From: Streptomyces griseicoloratus | GTDB lineage: Bacteria > Actinomycetota > Actinomycetes > Streptomycetales > Streptomycetaceae | Assembly: GCF_014534645.1 (NCBI RefSeq) | Contig: NZ_JACVQF010000189.1 | Coordinates: forward strand, 105,376-169,375 | DNA: 64,000 bases | Reading direction: 5' to 3' | Shown: one piece after another, positions 37,298-47,811 of the stretch | Numbering within the stretch: position 1 is the stretch's first letter | Layout of the letters: each line of letters opens with the position of its first letter | The notes under the pieces: generated by a model | What the model was told of the DNA's origin: nothing | Seen by the model: the letters and a program-made list of their open reading frames with translations, nothing else | Database searches by the model: none | Program-made: the position numbers and the translations under genes

Positions 37298-38365
37298 GTG
37301 AACGCAACCAGCCCCGACACCGCCCCCGACCCGGGCCGCATCGTCCTGCTCACCACCAGCCACCGCGTAGCGCCCGGCCTGCTGTCCTGGCCCGCCTGGC
37401 AGGCGCTGCGCTCCGCCGACCGCGTGCTGTGCGCGGACGGCGCCCACCCGCAGCTGCCGTACCTGCGCGAGGCGGGCATACGGGTCGACGAGGCCTCGCC
37501 GGACGCCCGGGAACTGGTGGACGCCTGTGCCGGCGGCCGCACGGTGGTGGTCGTGGCGACCGGCGAGGGCGACCCGGCCCTCACCGACGGCCTGGCCCGC
37601 CTCGCCGGCTCCGGCCGCGTCCGCATGCCGGACCTGGAGCTGCTGCCCGCCTCCTACGACCTGCCGGGCGCCCGCCTGCTCGACCTGGTCCAGGTCATGG
37701 ACCGCATCCGTGCCGAGTGCCCCTGGTCCTCCCGGCAGACCCACGAGGGCCTGGCGAAGTACGGCATCGAGGAGGCGTACGAACTCGTCGAGGCCATCGA
37801 GGCCGGCGACCGCGAGGAACTGCGCGAGGAACTGGGCGACGTGCTCCTCCAGGTCGTCTTCCACGCCCGCATCGCCGAGGAGCACCCCGAGGCGCCCTTC
37901 TCCGTCGACGACGTGGCCGGCGGCATCGTCGCCAAGCTCGTCCACCGCCACCCGCACGTCTTCGGCGACGCGACGGCGACCACCCCCGAGGAGGTCAAGG
38001 AGCACTGGCTGCGCACCAAGGCCGTCGAGAAGCGCCGCACCTCGGTCACCGAGGGCGTCCCGCTCGGCCAGCCCGGCCTGGCCCTCGCCACCAAGCTCGC
38101 CTCGCGCGTGCGCACGGCGGGACTGGACGTCCCCCTGCCCTCCGGCGAGGGCATCGGCTACGAGCTGCTGGCGATGGCGGCCCGCGCCGAGGCCGAGGGC
38201 GTCGACCCGGAGGCGGCCTTGCGCGCGGCGGCACGGACGTACCGGGACGCGATCAGGGAGGCAGAGGGCGTCAAGGACACCGAGGACACCGCGCACGGCG
38301 AGGACGCCAGGGACGCCGAGGACGCCGAGGGGGCCGGGCACGTCGGGCACGGCGAGGGCGCCTAG
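37298..38365 (+). CDS. mazG: Nucleoside triphosphate pyrophosphohydrolase MazG
   Basis: 355 residues. Removes non-canonical or excess NTPs. N-terminal about 115 residues are a vestigial tetrapyrrole-methylase-like region (IVLLTTSHRVAPGLLSWPAW), then MazG domain with CPWSSRQTHEGL, EEAYELVEAI (metal-binding EExxE, from 158) and ELGDVLLQVVFHARIA. The C-terminal 35 residues are low complexity (EDTAHGEDARDAEDAEGAG) and coded by a repeat tract that runs past the stop codon. GTG 37298 chosen as the family-consistent start; the ribosome site is weak. Confidence 0.92.
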   Translation: MNATSPDTAPDPGRIVLLTTSHRVAPGLLSWPAWQALRSADRVLCADGAHPQLPYLREAGIRVDEASPDARELVDACAGGRTVVVVATGEGDPALTDGLARLAGSGRVRMPDLELLPASYDLPGARLLDLVQVMDRIRAECPWSSRQTHEGLAKYGIEEAYELVEAIEAGDREELREELGDVLLQVVFHARIAEEHPEAPFSVDDVAGGIVAKLVHRHPHVFGDATATTPEEVKEHWLRTKAVEKRRTSVTEGVPLGQPGLALATKLASRVRTAGLDVPLPSGEGIGYELLAMAARAEAEGVDPEAALRAAARTYRDAIREAEGVKDTEDTAHGEDARDAEDAEGAGHVGHGEGA

Positions 38366-38467
38366 GATGCCGGGCACGGCGAGCACGCCGGGCACGGCGA
38401 GGGCCGGGCACGCCGAGGGCGCCGGTCCCGCCGAGGGCGCCGGGCATGGTGAGGACCCCGAGAGCTG
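38268..38467. repeat. GC-rich degenerate repeat spanning the mazG stop codon
   Basis: Tandem-like units such as GCCGGGCACGGCGAG and GACGCCGAG repeat about fifteen times with changes, from inside the mazG C-terminus to about 100 bp beyond its stop (TAG 38363). The frame beyond the stop would continue as similar Gly/His/Glu repeats, so the stop may be a recent substitution in a longer repeat. Confidence 0.65.
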
Positions 38468-38543
38468 AGACCCCGGCGTCGGCCCGGCGGAGGGGGAGGG
38501 AGGGCGACCGGCACCCCGGTCCGGGCCCGGATACGGTCGAGGG

Positions 38544-39815
38544 GTGACCGACCAGCCCACGCCCCACAGCCCCGCCCCCGAGCTCTTCACCTGGGAGTTC
38601 GCGAGCGACCCCTACCCCGCCTACGCCTGGCTGCGCGAGCACGCCCCCGTGCACCGGACCCGGCTGCCCAGCGGAGTGGAGGCCTGGCTGGTCACCCGGT
38701 ACGCCGACGCCCGGCAGGCCCTCGCCGACCAGCGGCTGTCCAAGAACCCGGCGCACCACGACGAGCCCGCCCACGCCAAGGGCAAGACCGGCATCCCGGG
38801 CGAGCGCAAGGCCGAGCTGATGACGCATCTGCTCAACATCGACCCGCCGGACCACACCAGGCTGCGTCGGCTGGTCAGCAAGGCGTTCACCCCCCGACGC
38901 GTCGCCGAGTTCGCGCCCCGCGTGCAGGAACTCGCCGACGATCTGATCGACCGGTTCGCCGGCACCGGCTCCGCCGACCTCATCCACGAGTTCGCCTTCC
39001 CGCTGCCCATCTACGCCATCTGCGACATGCTCGGCGTCCCCCGCGAGGACCAGGACGACTTCCGGGACTGGGCGGGCATGATGATCCGTCACGGCGGCGG
39101 GCCCCGGGGCGGCGTCGCCCGGTCGGTGAAGAAGATGCGGGGCTACCTCGCCGACCTCATCCACCGCAAGCGCGAGGCACTGCCCCCCGAACCCGGACCC
39201 GGCGAGGACCTGATCTCCGGTCTCATCCGCGCCTCCGACCACGGTGAGCACCTCACCGAGAACGAGGCCGCGGCCATGGCCTTCATCCTGCTGTTCGCCG
39301 GGTTCGAGACCACCGTCAACCTCATCGGCAACGGCACCTACGCCCTTCTCACCCACCCCGGGCAGCGGGCCCGCCTGCAGACGTCCCTCGCCGCCGGCGA
39401 ACGCGGCCTGCTGGAGACCGGTGTCGAGGAACTCCTGCGCTACGACGGCCCGGTGGAGCTCGCCACCTGGCGCTTCGCCACCCGCCCGCTGACCATCGGC
39501 GGACAGGACATCGCCCCCGGCGACCCGGTCCTCGTCGTCCTCGCCGCCGCCGACCGGGACCCGGAGCGGTTCGCCGACCCGAACACCCTGGACCTCTCCC
39601 GCCGGGACAACCAGCACCTCGGCTACGGCCACGGAATCCACTACTGCCTGGGCGCCCCACTGGCCCGGCTGGAGGGACAGACCGCTCTCGCCACGCTGCT
39701 CACCCGCCTCCCGGACCTGCGCCTCGCCGTGGACCCGGACGAACTGCGCTGGCGCGGCGGGCTCATCATGCGGGGCCTTCGCGCCCTGCCCGTGTCGTTC
39801 ACACCCGTGCCCTGA
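38544..39815 (+). CDS. Cytochrome P450 (CYP107-like)
   Basis: 423 residues. Seen: I-helix LLFAGFETTVNL (A252-G-x-E-T), EELLR ExxR (K-helix), and heme loop GYGHGIHYCLGAPLARLE with Cys368; the loop starts with Tyr instead of the usual Phe. Pattern HLLNIDPPDHTRLRRLVSKAFTP is typical of bacterial class I P450s. No ferredoxin or reductase gene is adjacent, and the flanking genes are housekeeping, so the natural substrate is not indicated. I recall CYP107T1 at this place in S. coelicolor. GTG 38544; preceded by the repeat tract. Confidence 0.92.
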   Translation: MTDQPTPHSPAPELFTWEFASDPYPAYAWLREHAPVHRTRLPSGVEAWLVTRYADARQALADQRLSKNPAHHDEPAHAKGKTGIPGERKAELMTHLLNIDPPDHTRLRRLVSKAFTPRRVAEFAPRVQELADDLIDRFAGTGSADLIHEFAFPLPIYAICDMLGVPREDQDDFRDWAGMMIRHGGGPRGGVARSVKKMRGYLADLIHRKREALPPEPGPGEDLISGLIRASDHGEHLTENEAAAMAFILLFAGFETTVNLIGNGTYALLTHPGQRARLQTSLAAGERGLLETGVEELLRYDGPVELATWRFATRPLTIGGQDIAPGDPVLVVLAAADRDPERFADPNTLDLSRRDNQHLGYGHGIHYCLGAPLARLEGQTALATLLTRLPDLRLAVDPDELRWRGGLIMRGLRALPVSFTPVP

Positions 39816-39897
39816 CCGCTCGTCACGGCCACGCGGTCACCGCAAAAGTGACACGCGCTCAACTCTGTGATCTTCATGTGATCTGCACGGCATGAAC

Positions 39898-39925
39898 TTG
39901 TGACAAGTGATCGTATGCCTATACG
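39898..39925 (+). promoter_or_regulatory. Candidate housekeeping-type promoter of the first rpf gene
   Basis: TTGTGA (-35, 39898-39903) and TATACG (-10, 39920-39925), 16-bp spacer, about 70 nt before the start. Upstream GTGATCTGCAC (39879-39889) is a weak match to Crp half-sites; Crp control is known for the neighbouring rpfA in S. coelicolor, so it deserves checking. Confidence 0.4.
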
Positions 39926-39994
39926 TTCACGGATCAGCGCGGCACCGAGCACCACGCGTCGCGCGAACACCGTTGTCTCGCGAAAGGTTGTCGC

Positions 39995-41029
39995 ATGCTC
40001 TCCGGGAACGGTCGTCACCGTCGCCCCCGCCAGGCCCCGGCCCTCGTCGTCGCCGCCGGAGTGACCGGCTCCGCCATCGCGATCCCGCTGCTCGGAGCAA
40101 GCGGCGCACACGCGGCCGACGGCGCCAACTGGGACCGGGTCGCCGAGTGCGAGACCGGTGGCGCCTGGAGCCAGAACAGCGGCAACGGCTACTACGGCGG
40201 CCTGCAGCTGTCCCAGGAGGACTGGGAGCGCTACGGCGGGCTCGACTACGCGTCGAGCGCCGACCAGGCCAGTCGGGCCCAGCAGATAAGAGTCGCCGAG
40301 CAGGTGCTGGCCGACCAGGGCATCGCGGCCTGGCCGACCTGCGGCCTGCTCGCGGGACTGGGCAACGACTCGGCGTCCACCGGGACCGGGGCCGGCACGA
40401 CCGATGACGGGGCGTCGGAGTCGCCCGAGGCGCCCGAGTCGTCCGAGTCATCCGTGTCGTCCGGCCTGTCCGGATCGACGAAGTCGGACGAATCGACTGA
40501 ATCGCCGGATTCCACACCCGAAACATCCCCGTCGTCGTCGCCGACGACCTCCTCTGACACTTCGTCGGACAGTTCGGACGAAACGGCCGAGTCCGACACG
40601 TCCTCCGGGTCCGGCGCGCCGACGACCGGCGGGACGGCGAACCCCGGCAGCTCCCCCGCCACCCCTCCCAAGTCCGACGACTCGGACAAGTCGGGCCGGA
40701 ATGAGGGTTCTTCGGGGCTCACCGCGACCGAGGAGCCCGGCACCGGCCGGCACCGCGGTGACAGCGCGGACGAGGGTGCGGCGGACGGCCGTACGGCCGA
40801 GTCCTCCGGCCGGCACGCCTCCCGCGGTGAGGGTGAGGTGCGTGGCGCCACCGACGGCTCCTACACCGTGCGCGAGGGCGACAGCCTCTGGGGCATCGCC
40901 GACTCCCTTGAGCTCAGCGGCGGATGGCGCTCCCTCTACGCCGACAACAAGGAGACCGTCGGCGCCGACCCCGACCACATCCTTCCCGGTCAGAAGCTTG
41001 ACGTCGTGGGCGAATCGGGCGAAAAGTAG
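39995..41029 (+). CDS. Resuscitation-promoting factor with LysM (RpfC-like)
   Basis: 344 residues. Secreted muralytic enzyme that cleaves peptidoglycan glycan strands and aids spore germination. Seen: signal peptide (residues 1-40, ending GASGAHA), Rpf catalytic domain (about 42-118) with [22 protein letters not shown]-type core (catalytic Glu53), a 150-residue Ser/Glu/Thr-rich linker full of SSESS/DSSD repeats, and a C-terminal LysM (about 287-338, YTVREGDSLWGIA). It precedes a shorter paralogue, rpfA; in S. coelicolor nomenclature I believe this is rpfC. The linker is far longer than in RpfA and likely spans the wall. Confidence 0.93.
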   Translation: MLSGNGRHRRPRQAPALVVAAGVTGSAIAIPLLGASGAHAADGANWDRVAECETGGAWSQNSGNGYYGGLQLSQEDWERYGGLDYASSADQASRAQQIRVAEQVLADQGIAAWPTCGLLAGLGNDSASTGTGAGTTDDGASESPEAPESSESSVSSGLSGSTKSDESTESPDSTPETSPSSSPTTSSDTSSDSSDETAESDTSSGSGAPTTGGTANPGSSPATPPKSDDSDKSGRNEGSSGLTATEEPGTGRHRGDSADEGAADGRTAESSGRHASRGEGEVRGATDGSYTVREGDSLWGIADSLELSGGWRSLYADNKETVGADPDHILPGQKLDVVGESGEK

Positions 41030-41164
41030 CGGGAGTTCACGTCATGGTTCGGGTTGTATGTCCGGTATAAAAGCCGTGAGAGATAGGTCTCAGAAGCCCT
41101 GATCGTCTTTGAAAATCCGCGGAGCGCGTGTCTACGGTCATGACCGCCCGCCACCGCGGGCCCC

Positions 41165-41345
41165 GGCCGCCGCAACGCCGAATCCTGCCAGCGGCCGCCC
41201 GGGAACAGTCGTCGCGTCGAGCGCCGCAGGCAGGAGCGGGGGACCCAAGGTAAGTGCCGCACCGGGCAGTTGGCCGGCGCGGCTGGGGGTGAAGCCGTGT
41301 TCCGCAAGGAACACGGCCGGGCAACTCAACCGGCCCGAACCCGAC
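41165..41345 (+). promoter_or_regulatory. ydaO-type c-di-AMP riboswitch upstream of rpfA
   Basis: Conserved ydaO elements: CCGAATCCTGCCAG (41178-41191) able to pair with GCAGGAGCGGGGGA (41229-41242), the core GGGGGACCCAAGGTAAG, the GGGGTGAAGCCG segment, a 10-bp stem GCCGTGTTCC/GGAACACGGC closed by a GCAA tetraloop (41294-41317), and the GGCAACTC strand. The aptamer ends about 40 nt before rpfA. Binding of c-di-AMP turns off expression in known cases; this element has been studied for rpfA in S. coelicolor. A TATAAA at 41066-41071 may be the promoter -10. Confidence 0.88.
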
Positions 41346-41369
41346 AGCTCACCTCGCAGGCGTCGGTGA

Positions 41370-43634
<2,265 letters not shown>

Positions 43635-43660
43635 GCGCCGCTCTCGTAGGCGGCGTCGTA

Positions 43661-43705
43661 CGTACGTCCCCGTACCCGGTCCCGTACCGTGTGCGGGGAC
43701 GTACG
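43661..43705 (+). terminator. eno terminator
   Basis: 12-bp perfect stem CGTACGTCCCCG / CGGGGACGTACG with a 21-nt loop, 26 bp after the eno stop. Confidence 0.78.
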
Positions 43706-43835
43706 CGCGTGTGACGACGTATGAAGGCGAACGGGAGGCGGGGCACATGGCGGTGCTGTGCTGTCCCGGGGGGCAACCCCCGGACCCCCGGCAGGGCGGT
43801 GGGGCAGTCGGCGTGGGCATGCGAGGTGAGACTCC

Positions 43836-44309
43836 GTGACCGGCCGGGACCGTTTCTCCACCGCGACCCGGATCCGGCTGATCGGGGAGCAGACCGCGGC
43901 CCGGGTCTACCGCTCGCAGACCAAGCGCCAGGCCCGCCGCTCCCGGCTCACCGGCCGGGCGGCGCTGCTGGCGATGGTGATCTGCACGCTCGTCGTGGCG
44001 CTCGCCTACCCGATACGGCAGTACGTCGCCCAGCGCGCCGAGATCGCCGACCTGCAGCGGCAGCGGCAGGAGACCGAGGAACGGGTCGAGCAGCTGCGCG
44101 ACCTCAAGGCACGCTGGCAGGACGACGCCTACGCCGAACAGCAGATCCGGCTGCGGCTGCACTACGTGATGCCGGGGGAGACGGGGTACATCGTCATCGA
44201 CCCGGACGCGGCCGAGCAGTCGCGCACCGACCTCGGCTCCGCCGACCGCCCCTGGTACCGCAACCTCTGGGACGGGGTCGACAAGGCCGACGCCGCCCGC
44301 GACCAGTGA
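43836..44309 (+). CDS. divIC: FtsB/DivIC-family septum formation protein
   Basis: 157 residues, bitopic: basic cytosolic N-terminus (RQARRSRLTGRAALL), one transmembrane helix (about 43-63), then a coiled coil (IADLQRQRQETEERVEQLRDLKARW) and a conserved ARLRLHYVMPGETGY-like step, seen here as IRLRLHYVMPGETGYIVID. Part of the FtsL-FtsB-FtsQ complex of sporulation and vegetative septa in Streptomyces (divIC). GTG 43836 is used. First gene of a tight three-gene unit (divIC-DUF501-ppx), a conserved actinobacterial arrangement with eno upstream. Confidence 0.92.
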   Translation: MTGRDRFSTATRIRLIGEQTAARVYRSQTKRQARRSRLTGRAALLAMVICTLVVALAYPIRQYVAQRAEIADLQRQRQETEERVEQLRDLKARWQDDAYAEQQIRLRLHYVMPGETGYIVIDPDAAEQSRTDLGSADRPWYRNLWDGVDKADAARDQ

Positions 44310-44338
44310 ATCAACAGGAAGACCAGCAGAAGACAGCC

Positions 44339-44872
44339 ATGCAATCGCCCCCGCCGCCCACTCCGCGCACCGAACCCACCGACGCGGACGTCGAGGCCTT
44401 CAAGCAGCAGCTCGGGCGTCCCCCGCGCGGACTGCGCGCCATCGCGCACCGTTGCCCGTGCGGGCAGCCGGACGTCGTGGAGACGGCACCGCGGCTGCCC
44501 GACGGCACGCCGTTCCCCACGCTGTACTACCTGACGTGCCCGAGGGCCGCCTCGGCGATCGGCACGCTGGAGGCGAACGGCGTGATGAAGGAGATGACCG
44601 AGCGGCTGGCCACCGACCCCGAACTGGCCGCCGCCTACCGCGCCGCGCACGAGGACTACATCCGGCGCCGCGACGAGATCGAGGAGCTGACGGGCTTCCC
44701 GAGCGCCGGCGGCATGCCCGACCGGGTCAAGTGCCTCCACGTGCTGGTCGCCCACTCGCTGGCGGCCGGCCCCGGTGTCAACCCGCTGGGCGACGAGGCG
44801 CTCGCGATGCTGCCCGAGTGGTGGCTGAAGGGGCCGTGCGTGGCCGGTACGGACGAGGAGGACGCCAAGTGA
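44339..44872 (+). CDS. DUF501 domain protein
   Basis: 177 residues. The conserved DUF501 pattern is visible: EAFKQQLGRPPRGLRAIAHRCPCGQP, TLYYLTCPRAASAIGTLEANGVM, EDYIRRRDEIEELTGFPSAGG, DRVKCLHVLVAHSLAAGPGVNPLGDE. Cys-rich segments (CPCGxP and TLYYLTCP, KCLH) could bind metal. No function known to me; always adjacent to the Ppx/GppA gene and divIC in actinobacteria. Its stop overlaps the ppx GTG by 4 nt. Confidence 0.88.
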   Translation: MQSPPPPTPRTEPTDADVEAFKQQLGRPPRGLRAIAHRCPCGQPDVVETAPRLPDGTPFPTLYYLTCPRAASAIGTLEANGVMKEMTERLATDPELAAAYRAAHEDYIRRRDEIEELTGFPSAGGMPDRVKCLHVLVAHSLAAGPGVNPLGDEALAMLPEWWLKGPCVAGTDEEDAK

Positions 44873-45810
44873 CCCGTGTCGCCGCCGTCGACTGCGGTAC
44901 GAACTCCATCCGGCTCCTGGTCGCGGACGCCGACCCGGAGACCGGCGAGCTGGTCGAACTCGACCGGCGCATGACCATCGTGCGGCTCGGCCAGGGCGTG
45001 GACCGCACCGGGCGGCTGGCGCCCGAGGCGCTGGAGCGGACCTTCGCCGCCTGCCGGGAGTACGCCGGGATCATCAAGGAGCACGGCGCCGAACGGCTGC
45101 GTTTCGTGGCGACCTCCGCCTCCCGGGACGCCGAGAACCGGGACGAGTTCGTGCGCGGGGTGCTGGACATCCTGGGCGTGGAACCGGAGGTGATCACCGG
45201 CGACGAGGAGGCCGAGTTCTCCTTCACCGGCGCCACCAAGGAGCTGACCGGGCGCGCGGACCTGCACCGTCCGTTCCTGGTCGTGGACATCGGCGGCGGC
45301 TCGACCGAGTTCGTCGTCGGCGACGACCACGTGCGCGCGGCCCGCTCCGTCGACGTCGGCTGCGTGCGGATGACCGAGCGGCACCTGGTGCGGGACGGCG
45401 CGGTGACCGATCCGCCCGCCGAGGAGCAGATCGCCGCGATGCGGGCGGACATCGAGGCGGCCCTCGACCTGGCCGAGCAGACCGTGCCGCTGCGCGAGGC
45501 GCGCACGCTGGTGGGGCTGGCCGGCTCGGTGACCACGGTGTCCGCGATCGCCCAGGAGCTGCCGGAGTACGACTCGGCGGCCATCCACCACTCCCGGGTC
45601 TCCCACGACCGGGTCCGCGAGATCGCCGACTGGCTGCTGCACTCCACCCACGCCGAGCGGGCGGCGGTGCCGTCCATGCATCCGGGCCGTGTCGACGTGA
45701 TCGCCGCCGGGGCCCTCGTCCTGCTGGCGATCATGGAGCGGACCGGGGCGGAGGATGTCGTCGTGAGCGAGCACGACATCCTCGACGGCATCGCGTGGTC
45801 GGTGGCGTAG
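44869..45810 (+). CDS. ppx: Ppx/GppA-family exopolyphosphatase
   Basis: 313 residues, short single-lobed-pair form without the C-terminal HD extension. Seen: ASKHA fold motifs AAVDCGTNSIRLLVAD, RFVATSASRDAEN, DIGGGSTEFVV, and VDVGCVRMTERHL. Degrades polyphosphate from the ends and/or hydrolyses pppGpp. Which activity dominates cannot be read from sequence. GTG 44869 overlaps DUF501 (GTGA). Last gene of the divIC unit. Confidence 0.93.
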   Translation: MTRVAAVDCGTNSIRLLVADADPETGELVELDRRMTIVRLGQGVDRTGRLAPEALERTFAACREYAGIIKEHGAERLRFVATSASRDAENRDEFVRGVLDILGVEPEVITGDEEAEFSFTGATKELTGRADLHRPFLVVDIGGGSTEFVVGDDHVRAARSVDVGCVRMTERHLVRDGAVTDPPAEEQIAAMRADIEAALDLAEQTVPLREARTLVGLAGSVTTVSAIAQELPEYDSAAIHHSRVSHDRVREIADWLLHSTHAERAAVPSMHPGRVDVIAAGALVLLAIMERTGAEDVVVSEHDILDGIAWSVA

Positions 45811-45895
45811 CCCCCCGGCCGAGCAGGGTGAACGACGTTTGAGCGCGTCCGAGGGGGCTCTGTGCGCCCCTCGGCGACACTCCGTCGGGAAAGTT

Positions 45896-45911
45896 CGTGA
45901 AGTTCTTCACA
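45896..45911. promoter_or_regulatory. Rex-type redox operator 1 upstream of ndh
   Basis: CGTGAAGTTCTTCACA matches the Rex consensus TGTGAA-N4-TTCACA at all but one base; GTGAAG-N2-CTTCAC is a perfect inverted repeat. Rex senses NADH/NAD+ and releases DNA when NADH is high. Lies 310 bp before ndh. Confidence 0.75.
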
Positions 45912-45975
45912 AGGAATTGGGCCCGCTAGGACGACACGGGCGCCTCCGTTGACCCTTTTGGGGGCTCAACTGCCC

Positions 45976-45991
45976 TTTGAACGCGTTCAGG
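45976..45991. promoter_or_regulatory. Rex-type operator 2 upstream of ndh
   Basis: TTTGAACGCGTTCAGG contains the exact 12-bp core TGAACGCGTTCA of the Streptomyces Rex site TGTGAACGCGTTCACA (13 of 16 positions). It is 80 bp from site 1, and 27 bp after TTGACC (45949-45954), a possible -35. A second promoter-like pair, ATGACC (46119) with GATAGT (46143), lies nearer the start. Confidence 0.6.
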
Positions 45992-46220
45992 GCGGTGTGG
46001 CGAGAGCCCCCGGAGACGGTCGCCGGAAGGGGTGGTTCAGGGGCCTCGGCGAGCCGGAGGGGCAGCTCACGCGGCATTGACAACGGCGTGCACTACACGC
46101 TGGTTCCCTTCCGGCACCATGACCTCCGTCACGTGGGCGGCGGATAGTAGCACAGCCCCTGCCGAAGCTTGTGAAGGGGCGCACGAACGACCCCCCCGGG
46201 ACGGGTGGATACTCGATGGC

Positions 46221-47603
46221 ATGAGCACCACGGAGCGTCCCAGGATCCTCGTAGTAGGCGGTGGGTACGTAGGCCTGTACGCAGCTCGACGCATCCTGAA
46301 GAAGATGCGTTACGGAGAGGCGACCGTCACCGTCGTCGACCCCCGGTCGTACATGACCTACCAGCCCTTCCTTCCCGAAACCGCCGCCGGCAACATCTCC
46401 CCGCGGCACGTCGTCGTACCCCTGCGACGTGTGCTCCCCAAGGCGGAGGTCCTCACCGGCCGGGTCACCACCATCGACCAGGACCGCAAGGTGGCCACGA
46501 TCGCCCCGCTCACGGGCGAGTCGTACGAGCTGCCCTTCGACTACCTGGTCATCGCGATGGGCGCGGTCTCCCGCACCTTCCCGATCCCCGGCCTCGCCGA
46601 GCAGGGCATCGGCATGAAGGGCATCGAGGAGGCCATCGGCCTGCGCAACCACGTTCTGGAGCAGCTCGACAAGGCCGACTCCACCACCGACGAGGAGATC
46701 CGCCGCAAGGCGCTCACCTTCGTCTTCATCGGCGGTGGCTTCGCCGGTGCGGAGACCATCGGTGAAGTCGAGGACATGGCCCGGGACGCGGCGAAGTACT
46801 ACAACAACGTGTCCCGTGAGGACATGCGCTTCATCCTCGTCGACGCCGCCGACAAGATCCTCCCGGAGGTCGGCCCGAAGCTCGGCAAGTACGGCAAGGA
46901 GCACCTCGAGGGCCGCGGTGTGGAGGTCTACCTGTCGACCTCCATGGACTCCTGCGTCGACGGCCACGTCGTGCTGAAGAACGGCCTCGAGGTCGACTCC
47001 AACACCATCGTGTGGACGGCGGGCGTCAAGCCGAACCCGGCCCTCGCCCGGTTCGGTCTGCCGCTGGGCCCCCGCGGTCACGTCGACTGCGAGCCGACGC
47101 TCCAGGTCACGGGCACCGACTACATCTGGGCCGCGGGCGACAACGCCCAGGTGCCGGACCTCGCCGCCCGCAAGGCGGGCAACGAGAACGCCTGGTGCCC
47201 GCCGAACGCCCAGCACGCGCTGCGCCAGGCCAGGGTCCTCGGCGACAACGTGGTCTCCGGCATGCGGGGCTTCCCGCAGAAGGAGTACAGCCACGCCAAC
47301 AAGGGCGCGGTCGCGGGCCTCGGCCTGCACAAGGGCGTCGCGATGATCGTCATGGGCAAGATGAAGATCAAGCTCAAGGGACGTCTCGCCTGGTACATGC
47401 ACCGCGGCTACCACGGGCTGGCGATGCCGACCTGGAACCGCAAGATCCGTGTCTTCGCGGACTGGACGCTCGGCATGTTCCTCAAGCGCGAGGTCGTCTC
47501 GCTCGGTGCGATCGAGTCCCCGCGCGAGGAGTTCTACGAGGCCGCCAAGCCGGCGCCGGTCGCCGCCGCGCCGAAGACCGAGGAGAAGGCCAAGGCCTCC
47601 TGA
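46221..47603 (+). CDS. ndh: Type II NADH dehydrogenase
   Basis: Non-proton-pumping NADH:menaquinone oxidoreductase at the inner face of the membrane. 460 residues. Seen: FAD site ILVVGGGYVGLYAA at the N-terminus, YLVIAMGAVSRTFPIPG, NAD site FIGGGFAGAETIGEV (about residue 172), FAD-contact AAGDNAQVPDL and a C-terminal amphipathic/hydrophobic end (GRLAWYMHRGYHGLAMP, FADWTLGMFLKREVVSLG) for membrane attachment. ATG 46221 (MSTTERPRILVVG); the frame is open further upstream. The 410-bp upstream gap holds two Rex sites. Confidence 0.95.
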   Translation: MSTTERPRILVVGGGYVGLYAARRILKKMRYGEATVTVVDPRSYMTYQPFLPETAAGNISPRHVVVPLRRVLPKAEVLTGRVTTIDQDRKVATIAPLTGESYELPFDYLVIAMGAVSRTFPIPGLAEQGIGMKGIEEAIGLRNHVLEQLDKADSTTDEEIRRKALTFVFIGGGFAGAETIGEVEDMARDAAKYYNNVSREDMRFILVDAADKILPEVGPKLGKYGKEHLEGRGVEVYLSTSMDSCVDGHVVLKNGLEVDSNTIVWTAGVKPNPALARFGLPLGPRGHVDCEPTLQVTGTDYIWAAGDNAQVPDLAARKAGNENAWCPPNAQHALRQARVLGDNVVSGMRGFPQKEYSHANKGAVAGLGLHKGVAMIVMGKMKIKLKGRLAWYMHRGYHGLAMPTWNRKIRVFADWTLGMFLKREVVSLGAIESPREEFYEAAKPAPVAAAPKTEEKAKAS

Positions 47604-47627
47604 CCTCCGGTCACCCGTGACACGCCC

Positions 47628-47667
47628 GAAGGGGCCGTCCGCCATCCGTGGTGCGGGCGGCCCCTTC
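47628..47667 (+). terminator. ndh terminator
   Basis: 15-bp stem GAAGGGGCCGTCCGC / GCGGGCGGCCCCTTC with one G-T pair, 10-nt loop. Confidence 0.82.
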
Positions 47668-47811
47668 GGCGTTGCGCCGGACGGGCGACCAAATGCGTGG
47701 TGTGTACAGGCATTTTGCTCAGTCGTAACGCGTGCCGGGGACTGTACCCGGGGCCCACAGGTGTTTACGTGGTGATGGACATTCCGGGATCGCACGTCAC
47801 GGAGGTACGCC

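Noticed and set aside
39813-39839. 7-bp inverted repeat at the P450 stop as terminator
   Set aside because: Stem only seven pairs, overlapping the stop; not strong enough to claim.
43760-43800. Short GC hairpin CCGGGGG...CCCCCGG before divIC
   Set aside because: Too weak and too near the start to call as a terminator; likely chance in this base composition.
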